In this document: in pieces, positions 1 to 6,940 of the stretch
How the letters are laid out: the number at the start of each line of letters is the position of its first letter
Position numbering within the stretch: the first letter of the stretch is position 1
The notes under the pieces: generated by a model
Databases searched by the model: none
What the model was told of the DNA's origin: nothing
What the model saw: only the letters and a program-made list of their open reading frames with translations
NCBI GenBank assembly: GCA_903886165.1
Contig: CAISLL010000030.1
Location: forward strand, 1 to 7,368
Source: an uncultured beta proteobacterium
GTDB taxonomy: Bacteria > Pseudomonadota > Gammaproteobacteria > Burkholderiales > Burkholderiaceae_C
Direction of reading: 5' to 3'
DNA length: 7,368 bases
Program-made: the position numbers and the translations under genes

Positions 1-2
1 TC

Positions 3-1526
3 CATGACGGCTCGCTTTATGAAACACTGAGTTTGGCTGTGGCACGCCTGGCGATGCGCCAGCCTAAGCTTGAGTTGGTGTTTGAGGGGGATTCCAGCAA
101 TGCCGTTGGACTGGAGTCTCTCAAGGTTGGTCAGCGACGCGTTCCGGTGGATGTTGATGTGGCTGCCCTGGTGCCCTTCCGGGGCCGACAAGGCAGTTTT
201 GTCTATGTGTCGGCCAGTGATGTGTTGCAGGCCAAGGTGGCACCTGACGTGCTGCGTGGCGCGATAGTGCTGGTGGGCGCCACTGCACCGGGCCTGCTCG
301 ATCTTCGCACCGTGCCCATGCAGGATTCCTATGCCGGGGTGGAAATGCACGCAAACATGGTGGCCGGCATTATGGATGGCACCATTCGGGCGCGCCCCGC
401 CTATGTGATGGGCCTGGAATTGGTGTCGCTGCTGTTGACGGGCGTGCTGCTGGCATTACTCTTGCCAGCGTTGTCGCCCCTTTATGCGACGCTGGCCTCG
501 GTGGCAGTTGCCGTGGGTCTGACAGCGCTGAACTTGTGGGCTTGGAGCGCGGGCCAATTGATAGTGCCCCTTGCTTCAGGCCTGGTACTCACCGGCGGTT
601 TGTTTGTGCTCAACATGTCTTATGGTTTTTTTGTGGACTCGCGCTCGAAACGCCTGTTGGCCAAACTGTTTGGCCAGTATGTGCCACCTGAACTGGTGGA
701 TGAAATGGCCAAAGACCCTGGTGCCTACAGCCTGGCCGGGGCAAGCAGGCAAATGACTGTACTCTTCTCTGACGTGCGAGGCTTCACCACCATTTCAGAA
801 GGCTTGAGCCCGACCCAACTTACCGAGCTGATGAACGAGTTTTTAACCCCCATGACCAAAGTGATTCACAAACACCGTGGCACCATTGACAAGTACATGG
901 GCGATGCCATCATGGCATTTTGGGGGGCGCCACTGCTTGACCCCCAACACGCCCGCCATGCCTTGCTGGCCGCCATGGACATGGTGGCCGGGTTGCAGGC
1001 CCTTCAAGGCCATTTCAAGGCCAAAGGCTGGCCACCCATCCAGATTGGGGTTGGCTTGAACACCGGCGAGATGACGGTGGGCAACATGGGCTCAGAGTTC
1101 AGACTGGCGTACACCGTGATGGGTGATGCAGTCAACCTGGGCTCCCGGTTGGAGGGCTTGACGAAAGAATACGGCGTGCACATCATCGTCAGCGAATTTA
1201 CGCGCGCTGCGGTGCCTGACTTTGCTTATCGGGAACTGGACTGTGTGCGCGTCAAGGGCAAGGACCGCCCGGTCCGGATTTACGAGCCCCTGGGTCCGGC
1301 GGCTGACTTGACGCCGGCAGACCTCCAGGAACTGGCGCAATACGACGAGGCCTTGCGGCTGTACCAAGCCCAAAGCTGGACACTGGCGAGTGACGGGTTT
1401 GCCAGGTTGCAGCACCAGTACCCCGCGCGCAAGCTCTACATGCTGTATGCCAGCCGTGTCCTGCACGTTAGCCAGAACCCGCCTGGTGCAGACTGGGATG
1501 GCTCGTACACATTTTTGACCAAATAA
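3..1526 (+). CDS. CHASE2-domain class III adenylate cyclase, 5'-truncated
   Basis: Membrane-bound nucleotidyl cyclase predicted to convert ATP to cAMP at the inner face of the cytoplasmic membrane in response to a periplasmic signal. The frame is open from the first full codon at 3 and begins HDGSLY, a typical CHASE2 stretch, so the true start lies off the left edge and the TTG at 33 is internal. Numbering from base 3: residues 1-126 are the C-terminal part of CHASE2 (LRGAIVLVGAT near 84, YAGVEMHANMVAG near 110); three membrane helices lie at about 136-156, 159-181 and 184-208; the catalytic domain spans about 249-405. Metal-binding Asp257 (FSDVRGF) and Asp301 (KYMGDA), adenine-specifying Lys297 and Thr371, and transition-state Asn378 and Arg382 are all present. 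The Lys/Thr pair is known from bacterial adenylate cyclases and argues against guanylate cyclase. The C-terminal tail ends in the family-typical NPPGADWDG. The HD-GYP gene follows after 21 bp. The family is certain; the cAMP product is inferred from residues. Confidence 0.95.
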   Translation, partial: HDGSLYETLSLAVARLAMRQPKLELVFEGDSSNAVGLESLKVGQRRVPVDVDVAALVPFRGRQGSFVYVSASDVLQAKVAPDVLRGAIVLVGATAPGLLDLRTVPMQDSYAGVEMHANMVAGIMDGTIRARPAYVMGLELVSLLLTGVLLALLLPALSPLYATLASVAVAVGLTALNLWAWSAGQLIVPLASGLVLTGGLFVLNMSYGFFVDSRSKRLLAKLFGQYVPPELVDEMAKDPGAYSLAGASRQMTVLFSDVRGFTTISEGLSPTQLTELMNEFLTPMTKVIHKHRGTIDKYMGDAIMAFWGAPLLDPQHARHALLAAMDMVAGLQALQGHFKAKGWPPIQIGVGLNTGEMTVGNMGSEFRLAYTVMGDAVNLGSRLEGLTKEYGVHIIVSEFTRAAVPDFAYRELDCVRVKGKDRPVRIYEPLGPAADLTPADLQELAQYDEALRLYQAQSWTLASDGFARLQHQYPARKLYMLYASRVLHVSQNPPGADWDGSYTFLTK

Positions 1527-1536
1527 ATCAACGCAT

Positions 1537-1540
1537 GGAG
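1537..1540 (+). promoter_or_regulatory. ribosome binding site of the GAF-HD-GYP gene
   Basis: GGAG lies 7 bases before the ATG at 1548, inside the 21-bp gap after the cyclase stop. It fixes the start codon. The gap is too short for an independent promoter, which supports cotranscription with the cyclase. Confidence 0.8.
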
Positions 1541-1547
1541 TTCACCC

Positions 1548-3191
1548 ATGAATGACGAAGCACACCTGCCGCAGGCCAGCACGCTGGATGTCTTGCTGGA
1601 ACGACTGGAACAACTCAATGACATTGGCACGTCGTTGTCAAAAGAGCGCGACATCAAACGGCTTCTGGAGCAAATCCTCTTGGCAGCCAAAACCATCACC
1701 CATGCCGACGGCGGCACGCTCTACCTCATGTCGGATGATGGCAACACCTTGCGCTTTGAGATTCTCAGAACCGACTCCTTGGGCATTGCCATGGGTGGCA
1801 CCACCACCGATGCGATCAATTTCCCCGACATCAAGCTGCGTTCCGAGGACGGTCAGCCCAACAACACTCTGGTGGCTGCCTATGCGGCGATCCACAAGGT
1901 GACAGTCAACATTGCAGACGCCTACAGCAACAATGATCATTTTGACTTCACCGGCACGCTGGTCTTTGACAAGCGCACTGGTTATCGCTCGCAGTCGTTT
2001 TTGACCGTGCCGATGCGCAACCATGAAGGTGATGTGATTGGTGTGCTGCAACTGATCAACGCTCAGCACCCGCAGACAGGGGTGGTTCAGGCATTTGCAG
2101 CCGAAGATCAGCGCCTGACCGAATCGCTCGCCTCCCAAGCTGCCATTGCCTTGAGCAACCGGTTGTTGCTGACCCAGCTGGAGGAACTGTTTGAGGCCTT
2201 TATCGGCCTGATCAACCTGGCCATCGACGAAAAGTCGCACTATACCGGTGGCCATTGCCAGCGAGTGCCCGCGCTCACCATGATGCTGGCCGAAGCCGCC
2301 GATCAGACGTTTCAAGGCCCACTGGCCGGTTTTCACATGACCGACGAGGATCGGTACGAGCTCAAGATTGCCGGCCTGTTGCATGACTGCGGAAAGATCA
2401 CCACGCCGGTCCATGTGGTGGACAAAGCCACCAAGCTGCACACCTTGTTTGACCGCATCGGGCTGATTGACACCCGCTTTGAGGTGCTCAAGCGTGATGC
2501 TGAATTGGCTGGCCTGCGCCAACAACTGGCCTTGCGGCCGGTGGTTGAACCGGCTGGCGAGGCCGCCGTGCGCGCCACAACACAGACCACACTGGCCGAA
2601 TTGGACGACGACCGGGAGTTTCTGCGCGCCGCCAACATCGGTGGCGAGGCCATGAGCGACGCTGACCTGGCCCGGGTGCGCGACATTGCCAGTGCCCATG
2701 AGTGGCGTAATCCCGATGGCCTTCAAACCCCCTTCCTGTCCGCAGATGAAACAGAAAACCTGTGCATCCGCAAGGGCACCTTGACAGCTGCGGAGCGCGA
2801 TGTCATCAATTACCACATCGTGGCCACCATCAAGATGCTGGAAAAATTGCCCTGGCCAAGGCACCTGAAGAGGGTGCCCGAATATGCCGGCGGGCACCAT
2901 GAGCGCATGGACGGCAAAGGTTACCCCAAGGGACTGACCCGAGAGCAGATGTCGGTGCAAGCGCGCATCATGGGCATTGCTGACGTTTTTGAAGCCCTCA
3001 CAGCGTCGGACAGGCCCTACAAACCTGGCATGAAGCTGTCTCAAGCCATGGGCATCATGGCCAATCTCAAGGCTGGCGGCCATTTGGATCCCGATTTGTT
3101 CGATGTGTTCGTTAAACAGGGTGTCTACCGCGAATATGGCGAACAGTTCCTGAGCCCCATGCAGCTTGATGAGGTATCCCTGCCATCCTGA
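1548..3191 (+). CDS. GAF-HD-GYP protein, predicted c-di-GMP phosphodiesterase
   Basis: Cytoplasmic signalling enzyme of 547 residues with no signal peptide or membrane helix. HD-GYP domains hydrolyse cyclic di-GMP, lowering it and usually favouring motility over biofilm. An N-terminal helix (about 10-45) leads into a GAF sensor domain (about 30-205, with TGYRSQSFLTVPM at 144-156 and GVLQLIN at 165-171), then a connecting helix, then HD-GYP (about 212-530). The catalytic set is intact: His236 in GGHCQRV, His279-Asp280 with Gly282-Lys283 (HDCGK), His423, His450-His451 and Asp455 in HHERMDGKGYP, and Asp479 in ADVFEALTASDRP. Asp280 to His423 spans 143 residues, where canonical HD-GYP domains have about 28, so roughly 115 residues (about 294-408) are inserted in the catalytic fold. 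The start is supported by GGAG 7 bases upstream. The GAF ligand is unknown; a cyclic nucleotide is possible given the cyclase next door. Domain calls are firm, while activity and ligand are inferred. Confidence 0.95.
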   Translation: MNDEAHLPQASTLDVLLERLEQLNDIGTSLSKERDIKRLLEQILLAAKTITHADGGTLYLMSDDGNTLRFEILRTDSLGIAMGGTTTDAINFPDIKLRSEDGQPNNTLVAAYAAIHKVTVNIADAYSNNDHFDFTGTLVFDKRTGYRSQSFLTVPMRNHEGDVIGVLQLINAQHPQTGVVQAFAAEDQRLTESLASQAAIALSNRLLLTQLEELFEAFIGLINLAIDEKSHYTGGHCQRVPALTMMLAEAADQTFQGPLAGFHMTDEDRYELKIAGLLHDCGKITTPVHVVDKATKLHTLFDRIGLIDTRFEVLKRDAELAGLRQQLALRPVVEPAGEAAVRATTQTTLAELDDDREFLRAANIGGEAMSDADLARVRDIASAHEWRNPDGLQTPFLSADETENLCIRKGTLTAAERDVINYHIVATIKMLEKLPWPRHLKRVPEYAGGHHERMDGKGYPKGLTREQMSVQARIMGIADVFEALTASDRPYKPGMKLSQAMGIMANLKAGGHLDPDLFDVFVKQGVYREYGEQFLSPMQLDEVSLPS

Positions 3192-3214
3192 TCGGTCGTC
3201 ATGCAACTTGATGA
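3158..3214 (+). repeat. 15-nt imperfect direct repeat flanking the HD-GYP stop
   Basis: CATGCAGCTTGATGA at 3158-3172 recurs as CATGCAACTTGATGA at 3200-3214, 42 bases apart with one mismatch. The first copy is in the last codons of the HD-GYP gene. The second lies in the 32-bp gap just before the deaminase ATG. Sequence between and after the copies does not match further, so this is a short duplication at most. No function is evident. Confidence 0.5.
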
Positions 3215-3223
3215 ACAACCCAC

Positions 3224-4264
3224 ATGAAATTTGTTGAACCATTTCCCGCCGAGCGTCTGCCTGAACTGCTCAGGCGCATGCCAAAAGCAGAATTGCACAT
3301 GCACATCGAGGGTTCGCTGGAGCCTGAATTGATGTTCGCCCTGGCTGCACGCAATGGTTTGAGCGTGCCCTACCCGGACGTCGAGTCTTTGCGGTGCGCC
3401 TATGTATTCAACAACCTGCAGGAGTTTCTGGATATTTACCATGCGGGCACACTGGTGCTGCGCAATGAGCAAGACTTTTACGACATGGCCTGGGCCTATC
3501 TGCAGCGTGCCGCCGCAGACAACGTGCTGCACACCGAGATTTTTTTCGACACCCAAACCCACACTGGCCATGGCGTGAGCGCCGAAGTGGTCATTAACGG
3601 CCTGCACCGGGCCTGTGCCGATGCAAAGGCCGGGTTGGGCCTGAGTGCCTCGTTGATCCTTTGCTTTTTGCGCCATTTGAGTGAGGCAGAGGCCTTTGAA
3701 GCGCTGGAGCAAGCCCTGCCCCAGCGCGACAAATTGGTCGGCATTGGCCTGGCATCGAGTGAATTGGGGCACCCGCCCGAGAAATTCGCCAAGGTGTTTG
3801 CCAAGGCCCGTGCGCTTGATTTCCGGCTCGTGGCTCACGCAGGTGAGGAGGGGCCACCGGCCTACATCTGGAGTGCCCTGGATGCACTGAAAGTTGAGCG
3901 CATTGACCACGGTGTGCAAGCCATGCGTGACCCGGCCTTGATCCAGCGTCTGGTCCAAGGCAAGGTGCCGCTCACAGTCTGCCCCCTGTCAAACCTGAAG
4001 CTGCGCGTGTTCCCCACGCTGGCGCAGCACAACCTTGGCCGCATGCTGGAGGCAGGTTTGGTGGCCACCGTCAATTCAGACGATCCGGCCTACTTTGGTG
4101 GCTACCTGAACGAAAACTACACACAGACCTTTGCCGCTTTGGGCCTGGCCGCCCAACACGCCTGGCAACTGGCCCACAACAGTTTTGAGGCCAGTTTTGT
4201 CGAGGCATCGGCCAAGCGTGCGATGCATGACCGCCTGGACGGGTTTTTCGAGACGTTTGAATGA
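3224..4264 (+). CDS. add: Adenine deaminase (adenosine deaminase family)
   Basis: Zinc hydrolase of 346 residues, a soluble TIM barrel, predicted to deaminate adenine to hypoxanthine with release of ammonia in purine salvage or catabolism. Zinc ligands are His25 and His27 (HMHIEG), His205 (VAHAGEEG) and Asp286; Glu208 is the catalytic proton shuttle, with His229 (IDHG) and Asp287 completing the site. The segments NNLQEFLDIY (63-72), FFDTQTHT (107-114), HAGEEGPP and NSDDPAYFGGY (284-294) match, from memory, the adenine deaminase subgroup (Pseudomonas PA0148, fungal Aah1) better than true adenosine deaminases. The symbol add is the family-level label usually attached; the substrate is probably adenine, but adenosine is not excluded. 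The start at 3224 aligns with the family N-terminus, although no good Shine-Dalgarno precedes it. It begins 32 bp after the HD-GYP stop, so readthrough from the signalling genes is plausible. guaD follows after 99 bp, giving a purine-base deamination pair. Confidence 0.92.
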   Translation: MKFVEPFPAERLPELLRRMPKAELHMHIEGSLEPELMFALAARNGLSVPYPDVESLRCAYVFNNLQEFLDIYHAGTLVLRNEQDFYDMAWAYLQRAAADNVLHTEIFFDTQTHTGHGVSAEVVINGLHRACADAKAGLGLSASLILCFLRHLSEAEAFEALEQALPQRDKLVGIGLASSELGHPPEKFAKVFAKARALDFRLVAHAGEEGPPAYIWSALDALKVERIDHGVQAMRDPALIQRLVQGKVPLTVCPLSNLKLRVFPTLAQHNLGRMLEAGLVATVNSDDPAYFGGYLNENYTQTFAALGLAAQHAWQLAHNSFEASFVEASAKRAMHDRLDGFFETFE

Positions 4265-4363
4265 GGACAAGGTTGTGCTGCGCGCAATGACAGCCTGCAA
4301 ACTTGGTCGATGTGTCGTCCGCGTGGTGTTTTTGACCGGTGAATTGGGTAAGCTCGGAACCCC
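4265..4363. other. Intergenic gap between the deaminase genes
   Basis: These 99 bp carry no gene. TTGACC at 4332-4337 looks like a -35 box, but no -10 sits at the expected distance (only TAAGCT at 4349-4354, 11 bases away), so no promoter is claimed. GGAA at 4356-4359, 4 bases before the guaD ATG, is a weak ribosome binding site. No terminator-like hairpin was seen, so transcription from the upstream deaminase may continue into guaD. Confidence 0.5.
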
Positions 4364-5692
4364 ATGAAAGCTTACCGCGCCGCCATTCTTCGTTTTGCCC
4401 CTGACAATGACCCGCACGCCTGCGCCGTGTATGAGGACGACGGACTGCTGGTGGTTGGCCCCAACGCTCAGGGCCGGCAAGTGGTGCAGGCGGTCGGGCC
4501 GTACCAAGAGGTGCGCCAGCGTTTTCCCGGTGTGGCCGTGACACATTGGCCTGGCCGCATCATTGCGCCAGGTTTTGTCGACTTGCACAGCCACTACCCG
4601 CAAACCAACGTGATCGGATCACCCGCCGAGGGTCTGCTGCCTTGGCTTGAAAACTACACGTTTCCTGAAGAAAAACGCTTTCTAGACCTCGAATACAGTG
4701 CGCAATCTGCTTCGTTTTTTATAGCTGAATTGCTGCGTAACGGCGTCACCACCGCACTGACCTTCGCCACCTCGCACCCGACCTCCGTGAATGCACTGTT
4801 TCAGGCCGCCCAGCAAAACCGTCTGCGCCTGATCACCGGTCTGTGTCTGATGGACCGCCATGCCCCGGCCGATTTGCTGAACCAGCCTGCACATGATGGC
4901 AGCACCGATGCCACCGAGCAAAGCCTGCTGGATTCTGAAGCTCTGATCACACGCTGGCATGGTGTGGATCGCCTGGGTTATGCCATCACGCCGCGTTTTG
5001 CACCTACCAGCACAGACGCCCAGTTGCGTGGTGCCGGCGAACTGGCGGCCAAATACCCGGACGTGTGGATTCAATCGCATGTGGCAGAGAACAAGGCCGA
5101 GATTGCCTGGGCGCGCGCGTTGTTTCCCGCCTCGCGCAGTTACCTGGCGACCTATGCGGACTTCGGCCTGCTGCGCCAGCGCGCCATCTACGCGCATTGC
5201 ATCCACTTTGACGACGAGGACCGTGCACTGATGCGTGACACCGGCAGTGCCGCCGCTGTCAGCCCGACCAGCAACCTGTTTTTGGGCAGTGGTTTTTTCG
5301 ACTATGCCGGGGCCGACCGTGTGGGGTTTCAGTACGGGCTTGCCAGTGATGTGGGCGGCGGCACCAGCTTCAGCCCGTTTCACACCATGCTGGCGGCGTA
5401 TTACGTGGGGCGGGAAGGGCAGACCAAAGCTGGGTTGTCGCTGTCGCCGCAGCACCTGTGGTGGCAGCACACCGCCGGCGCTGCGCGTGCACTGGGGCTG
5501 GATGGCGTCGTTGGCAACCTGCAGCCGGGTTGCGAGGCCGATTTTGTGGTGCTGAACCCGCAGGCAACACCGCTGCTGGCACGCAAGACGGCGCTGGCGG
5601 ATAGCCTGGACGAGTTGCTGTTTTCGATGGTGGTGCTGGGAGATGACAGGCTCATTGAACGCACGGTGATTTCGCAGTCTTCTCAGGCCTGA
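4364..5692 (+). CDS. guaD: Guanine deaminase
   Basis: Zinc amidohydrolase of 442 residues, the usual family length, that hydrolyses guanine to xanthine and ammonia in the cytoplasm. Xanthine then enters oxidation by xanthine dehydrogenase or salvage. An N-terminal beta-sandwich portion (1-66) precedes the barrel. PGFVDLHSHYPQ (69-80) carries metal ligands His75 and His77; QSHVAENKAE (237-246) gives His239 and Glu242; YAHCIHFDDED (276-286) gives His278; ASDVGGGTSFS (327-337) gives Asp329. SPTSNLFLGSG (300-310) and YAITPRFAPTST (206-217) are guanine deaminase signatures. The ATG at 4364 fits the family start, with only a weak GGAA upstream. The preceding gene encodes the matching adenine-type deaminase, so the pair covers both purine bases. 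A DMT permease follows after 70 bp. Residues and length make this assignment secure. Confidence 0.96.
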   Translation: MKAYRAAILRFAPDNDPHACAVYEDDGLLVVGPNAQGRQVVQAVGPYQEVRQRFPGVAVTHWPGRIIAPGFVDLHSHYPQTNVIGSPAEGLLPWLENYTFPEEKRFLDLEYSAQSASFFIAELLRNGVTTALTFATSHPTSVNALFQAAQQNRLRLITGLCLMDRHAPADLLNQPAHDGSTDATEQSLLDSEALITRWHGVDRLGYAITPRFAPTSTDAQLRGAGELAAKYPDVWIQSHVAENKAEIAWARALFPASRSYLATYADFGLLRQRAIYAHCIHFDDEDRALMRDTGSAAAVSPTSNLFLGSGFFDYAGADRVGFQYGLASDVGGGTSFSPFHTMLAAYYVGREGQTKAGLSLSPQHLWWQHTAGAARALGLDGVVGNLQPGCEADFVVLNPQATPLLARKTALADSLDELLFSMVVLGDDRLIERTVISQSSQA

Positions 5693-5762
5693 AGCCTGAC
5701 AAATGAGGACAGGTCAAGAGGATCCCGAAAGTTGGCGTGTGCCCACGCGGCACCACCGGGCT

Positions 5763-6668
5763 ATGAAAAAGCCATCACTTGCAGGTGCTGTGATGGCGCT
5801 GACGGCGGCAGCTCTTTGGGGGACGACAGGCACCGCTCAAACTTTTGCGTCATCGCAAACTTCGCCGTATTGGATTGGCGCCCTGAGGCTGGCTGTTGCT
5901 ACGGTCTTCTTTGCGGCTGTTGTGTTTATTGGTCGATCCCGCCAGGTCCCGGGTCGGGTGTTGTGGCGCGTCGTTTGGCGCTGGGCACTTTTTGGCGGAA
6001 TAGCCATCGCGGCTTACAACCTGTGCTTTTTTGCCGGGGTGAAGGCCACCGGCGTCGCCGTGGGAACCGGCGTCGCCATTGGCAGTGGCCCGGTGTGGGT
6101 CGGCTTGCTGGATTGGCTGATCGCCAGAAAATCACCACAACCGGTTTGGTGGCTTGGCACCGCTGCTGCGGTGACGGGGATCAGTTTGATGCTGCTGGAG
6201 ACAGGTGCGGACGCAACATTCAATCCGGTCGGATTCGGTCTGTGTCTGGCTGCGGGTTTCGCCTATGCCAGTTACACCATCGTGGCCAAGCATCTCGTAG
6301 GCATGGCCACACCCCAAATGGCATCATTCCTGATTTTCTCCGTGGCGGCGGTCATTGCCGTGCCGGTGGCGGCTCTGGTATCTCCGGTTTTTGTGTCCTC
6401 GCCCTCAACGTGGGTCATGGTGACTTATCTCGGCGTGGTTGTCACCGGTATTGCATTCCTGCTGTTCAGTCATGCCTTGCGTCGTGTGTCGGCGGCAAGC
6501 TGTGTCACGTTGTCGCTGGCAGAACCGTTGATGGCATTTGCCCTTGCGATCGCGGTCGTGGGAGAGCAGCCTGGGGCGGCGGCCTATGGCGGCCTCTGTC
6601 TGGTTGTCGCCGGGCTGTTGCTGGTGGTTTGGGGTGAGTCCAGCCGCAGTCAAGATCGCGCTGAATGA
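5763..6668 (+). CDS. EamA/DMT-family transporter
   Basis: Inner-membrane permease of 301 residues built from two EamA repeats, predicted to have ten helices at roughly 6-28, 37-57, 73-93, 95-115, 127-145, 155-173, 186-206, 217-236, 247-268 and 272-290. Family hallmarks are AALWGTTGTAQ (16-26) and IGALRLA (38-44) in repeat one, and FAYASYTIVAK (166-176) with LAEPLMAFALA (252-262) in repeat two. DMT carriers mostly export amino acids, metabolites or nucleobases/nucleosides; the substrate cannot be read from sequence. The position after two purine deaminases makes a purine-related substrate a reasonable guess only. An in-frame ATG at 5703 would add 20 hydrophilic residues (MRTGQEDPESW and onward). 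The ATG at 5763 is preferred because family members begin just before helix one, but neither start has a clear Shine-Dalgarno. No gene overlaps its 3' end, and a 304-bp gap follows. Confidence 0.9.
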   Translation: MKKPSLAGAVMALTAAALWGTTGTAQTFASSQTSPYWIGALRLAVATVFFAAVVFIGRSRQVPGRVLWRVVWRWALFGGIAIAAYNLCFFAGVKATGVAVGTGVAIGSGPVWVGLLDWLIARKSPQPVWWLGTAAAVTGISLMLLETGADATFNPVGFGLCLAAGFAYASYTIVAKHLVGMATPQMASFLIFSVAAVIAVPVAALVSPVFVSSPSTWVMVTYLGVVVTGIAFLLFSHALRRVSAASCVTLSLAEPLMAFALAIAVVGEQPGAAAYGGLCLVVAGLLLVVWGESSRSQDRAE

Positions 6669-6723
6669 CCGCTGGTTGCTGCAAGTCATAGTGTCTCTCA
6701 AAAAGTGAGAAGTGGCTAGATCG

Positions 6724-6740
6724 GACCCCAGACTGAGGTC
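6724..6740. repeat. 17-bp near-palindrome, operator-like
   Basis: GACCCCAGACTGAGGTC is symmetric about A6732: GACC pairs with GGTC and CAG with CTG, with a single C/A mismatch between the two blocks. Size and symmetry resemble a dimeric regulator's operator. It lies 56 bp after the transporter stop and 232 bp before dcd, so no obvious target gene starts nearby. It could equally be incidental. Confidence 0.4.
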
Positions 6741-6759
6741 TTTCTCTTTGAGCATGGGA

Positions 6760-6784
6760 AAGAAATAGAAAAGGTCTATTTCTT
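6760..6784. repeat. 10-bp perfect inverted repeat with a 5-nt loop
   Basis: AAGAAATAGA (6760-6769) is the exact reverse complement of TCTATTTCTT (6775-6784), with loop AAAGG. The stem is AT-rich, with only two G-C pairs, and the 3' arm is T-rich but not followed by a continuous T-tract. It could be a weak bidirectional terminator for the transporter gene, a remnant of a mobile end, or part of a structured RNA. The match is exact; the function is not known. Confidence 0.6.
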
Positions 6785-6789
6785 ATATG

Positions 6790-6869
6790 CCACCTGCCCA
6801 AAATGCCCCAGGTACTATGGAAAAACACCAGGTTGTGGTCTTTGCGAAGTTGAAGTAACTGGCAGGTGG
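6790..6869. repeat. 9-bp inverted repeat, arms 62 bp apart
   Basis: CCACCTGCC at 6790-6798 is exactly complementary in reverse to GGCAGGTGG at 6861-6869. In RNA the pairing could extend by one G-U outward. The enclosed 62 bases hold two copies of CCAGGT and no clear gene. The arms could close a larger RNA fold or mark the ends of a small inserted element, but no target-site duplication is evident. Confidence 0.45.
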
Positions 6870-6940
6870 TCTTGTTTGAAGCCAGATGCCGGGCGGGTGA
6901 TCGTCACGCAAGCAAACGGGGTTGGCAGCCGGTCACTGCT

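Noticed and set aside
1638..3242. 534-codon open frame on the minus strand opposite the HD-GYP gene
   Set aside because: It lies almost wholly antisense to a gene with intact catalytic motifs, has no recognisable domain, and is the kind of shadow expected from GC-rich codon usage.
3125..3958. 277-codon minus-strand frame opposite the adenine deaminase gene
   Set aside because: Antisense shadow with no recognisable family; the + strand protein has every catalytic residue.
4682..5470. 262-codon minus-strand frame opposite guaD
   Set aside because: Antisense shadow; guaD is unambiguous on the + strand.
5683..5699. Hairpin TCAGGC/GCCTGA spanning the guaD stop codon
   Set aside because: Only 6 bp with no T-run after it, so it is not supported as a terminator.
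4260..5714. Similar AATGAGGACA(A)GGT strings just after the add and guaD stops
   Set aside because: About 13 bases with an indel and no further similarity; likely chance around stop codons.
5732..6637. 301-codon open frame in another + frame within the transporter
   Set aside because: Rich in Cys, Arg, Gly and Trp with no membrane pattern; the overlapping frame gives a clean ten-helix EamA protein.
6696..6710. Hairpin TCTCA/TGAGA 28 bp after the transporter stop
   Set aside because: A 5-bp weak stem without a following T-tract; too short to call.
6405..6828. Two overlapping minus-strand frames (6405-6755 and 6505-6828) running from the transporter gene into the gap
   Set aside because: No domain, composition typical of antisense translation, and no ribosome binding site noticed; they do not resemble a transposase.
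6787..6858. 23-codon ATG frame (MPPAQNAPG...) in the dcd upstream gap
   Set aside because: Ribosome binding site is poor (AAGG 12 bases away) and nothing supports translation.
6897..6907. GTGA-TCG-TCAC dyad resembling a CRP site
   Set aside because: The half-sites are 3 bases apart instead of the 6 needed for a CRP-type site.
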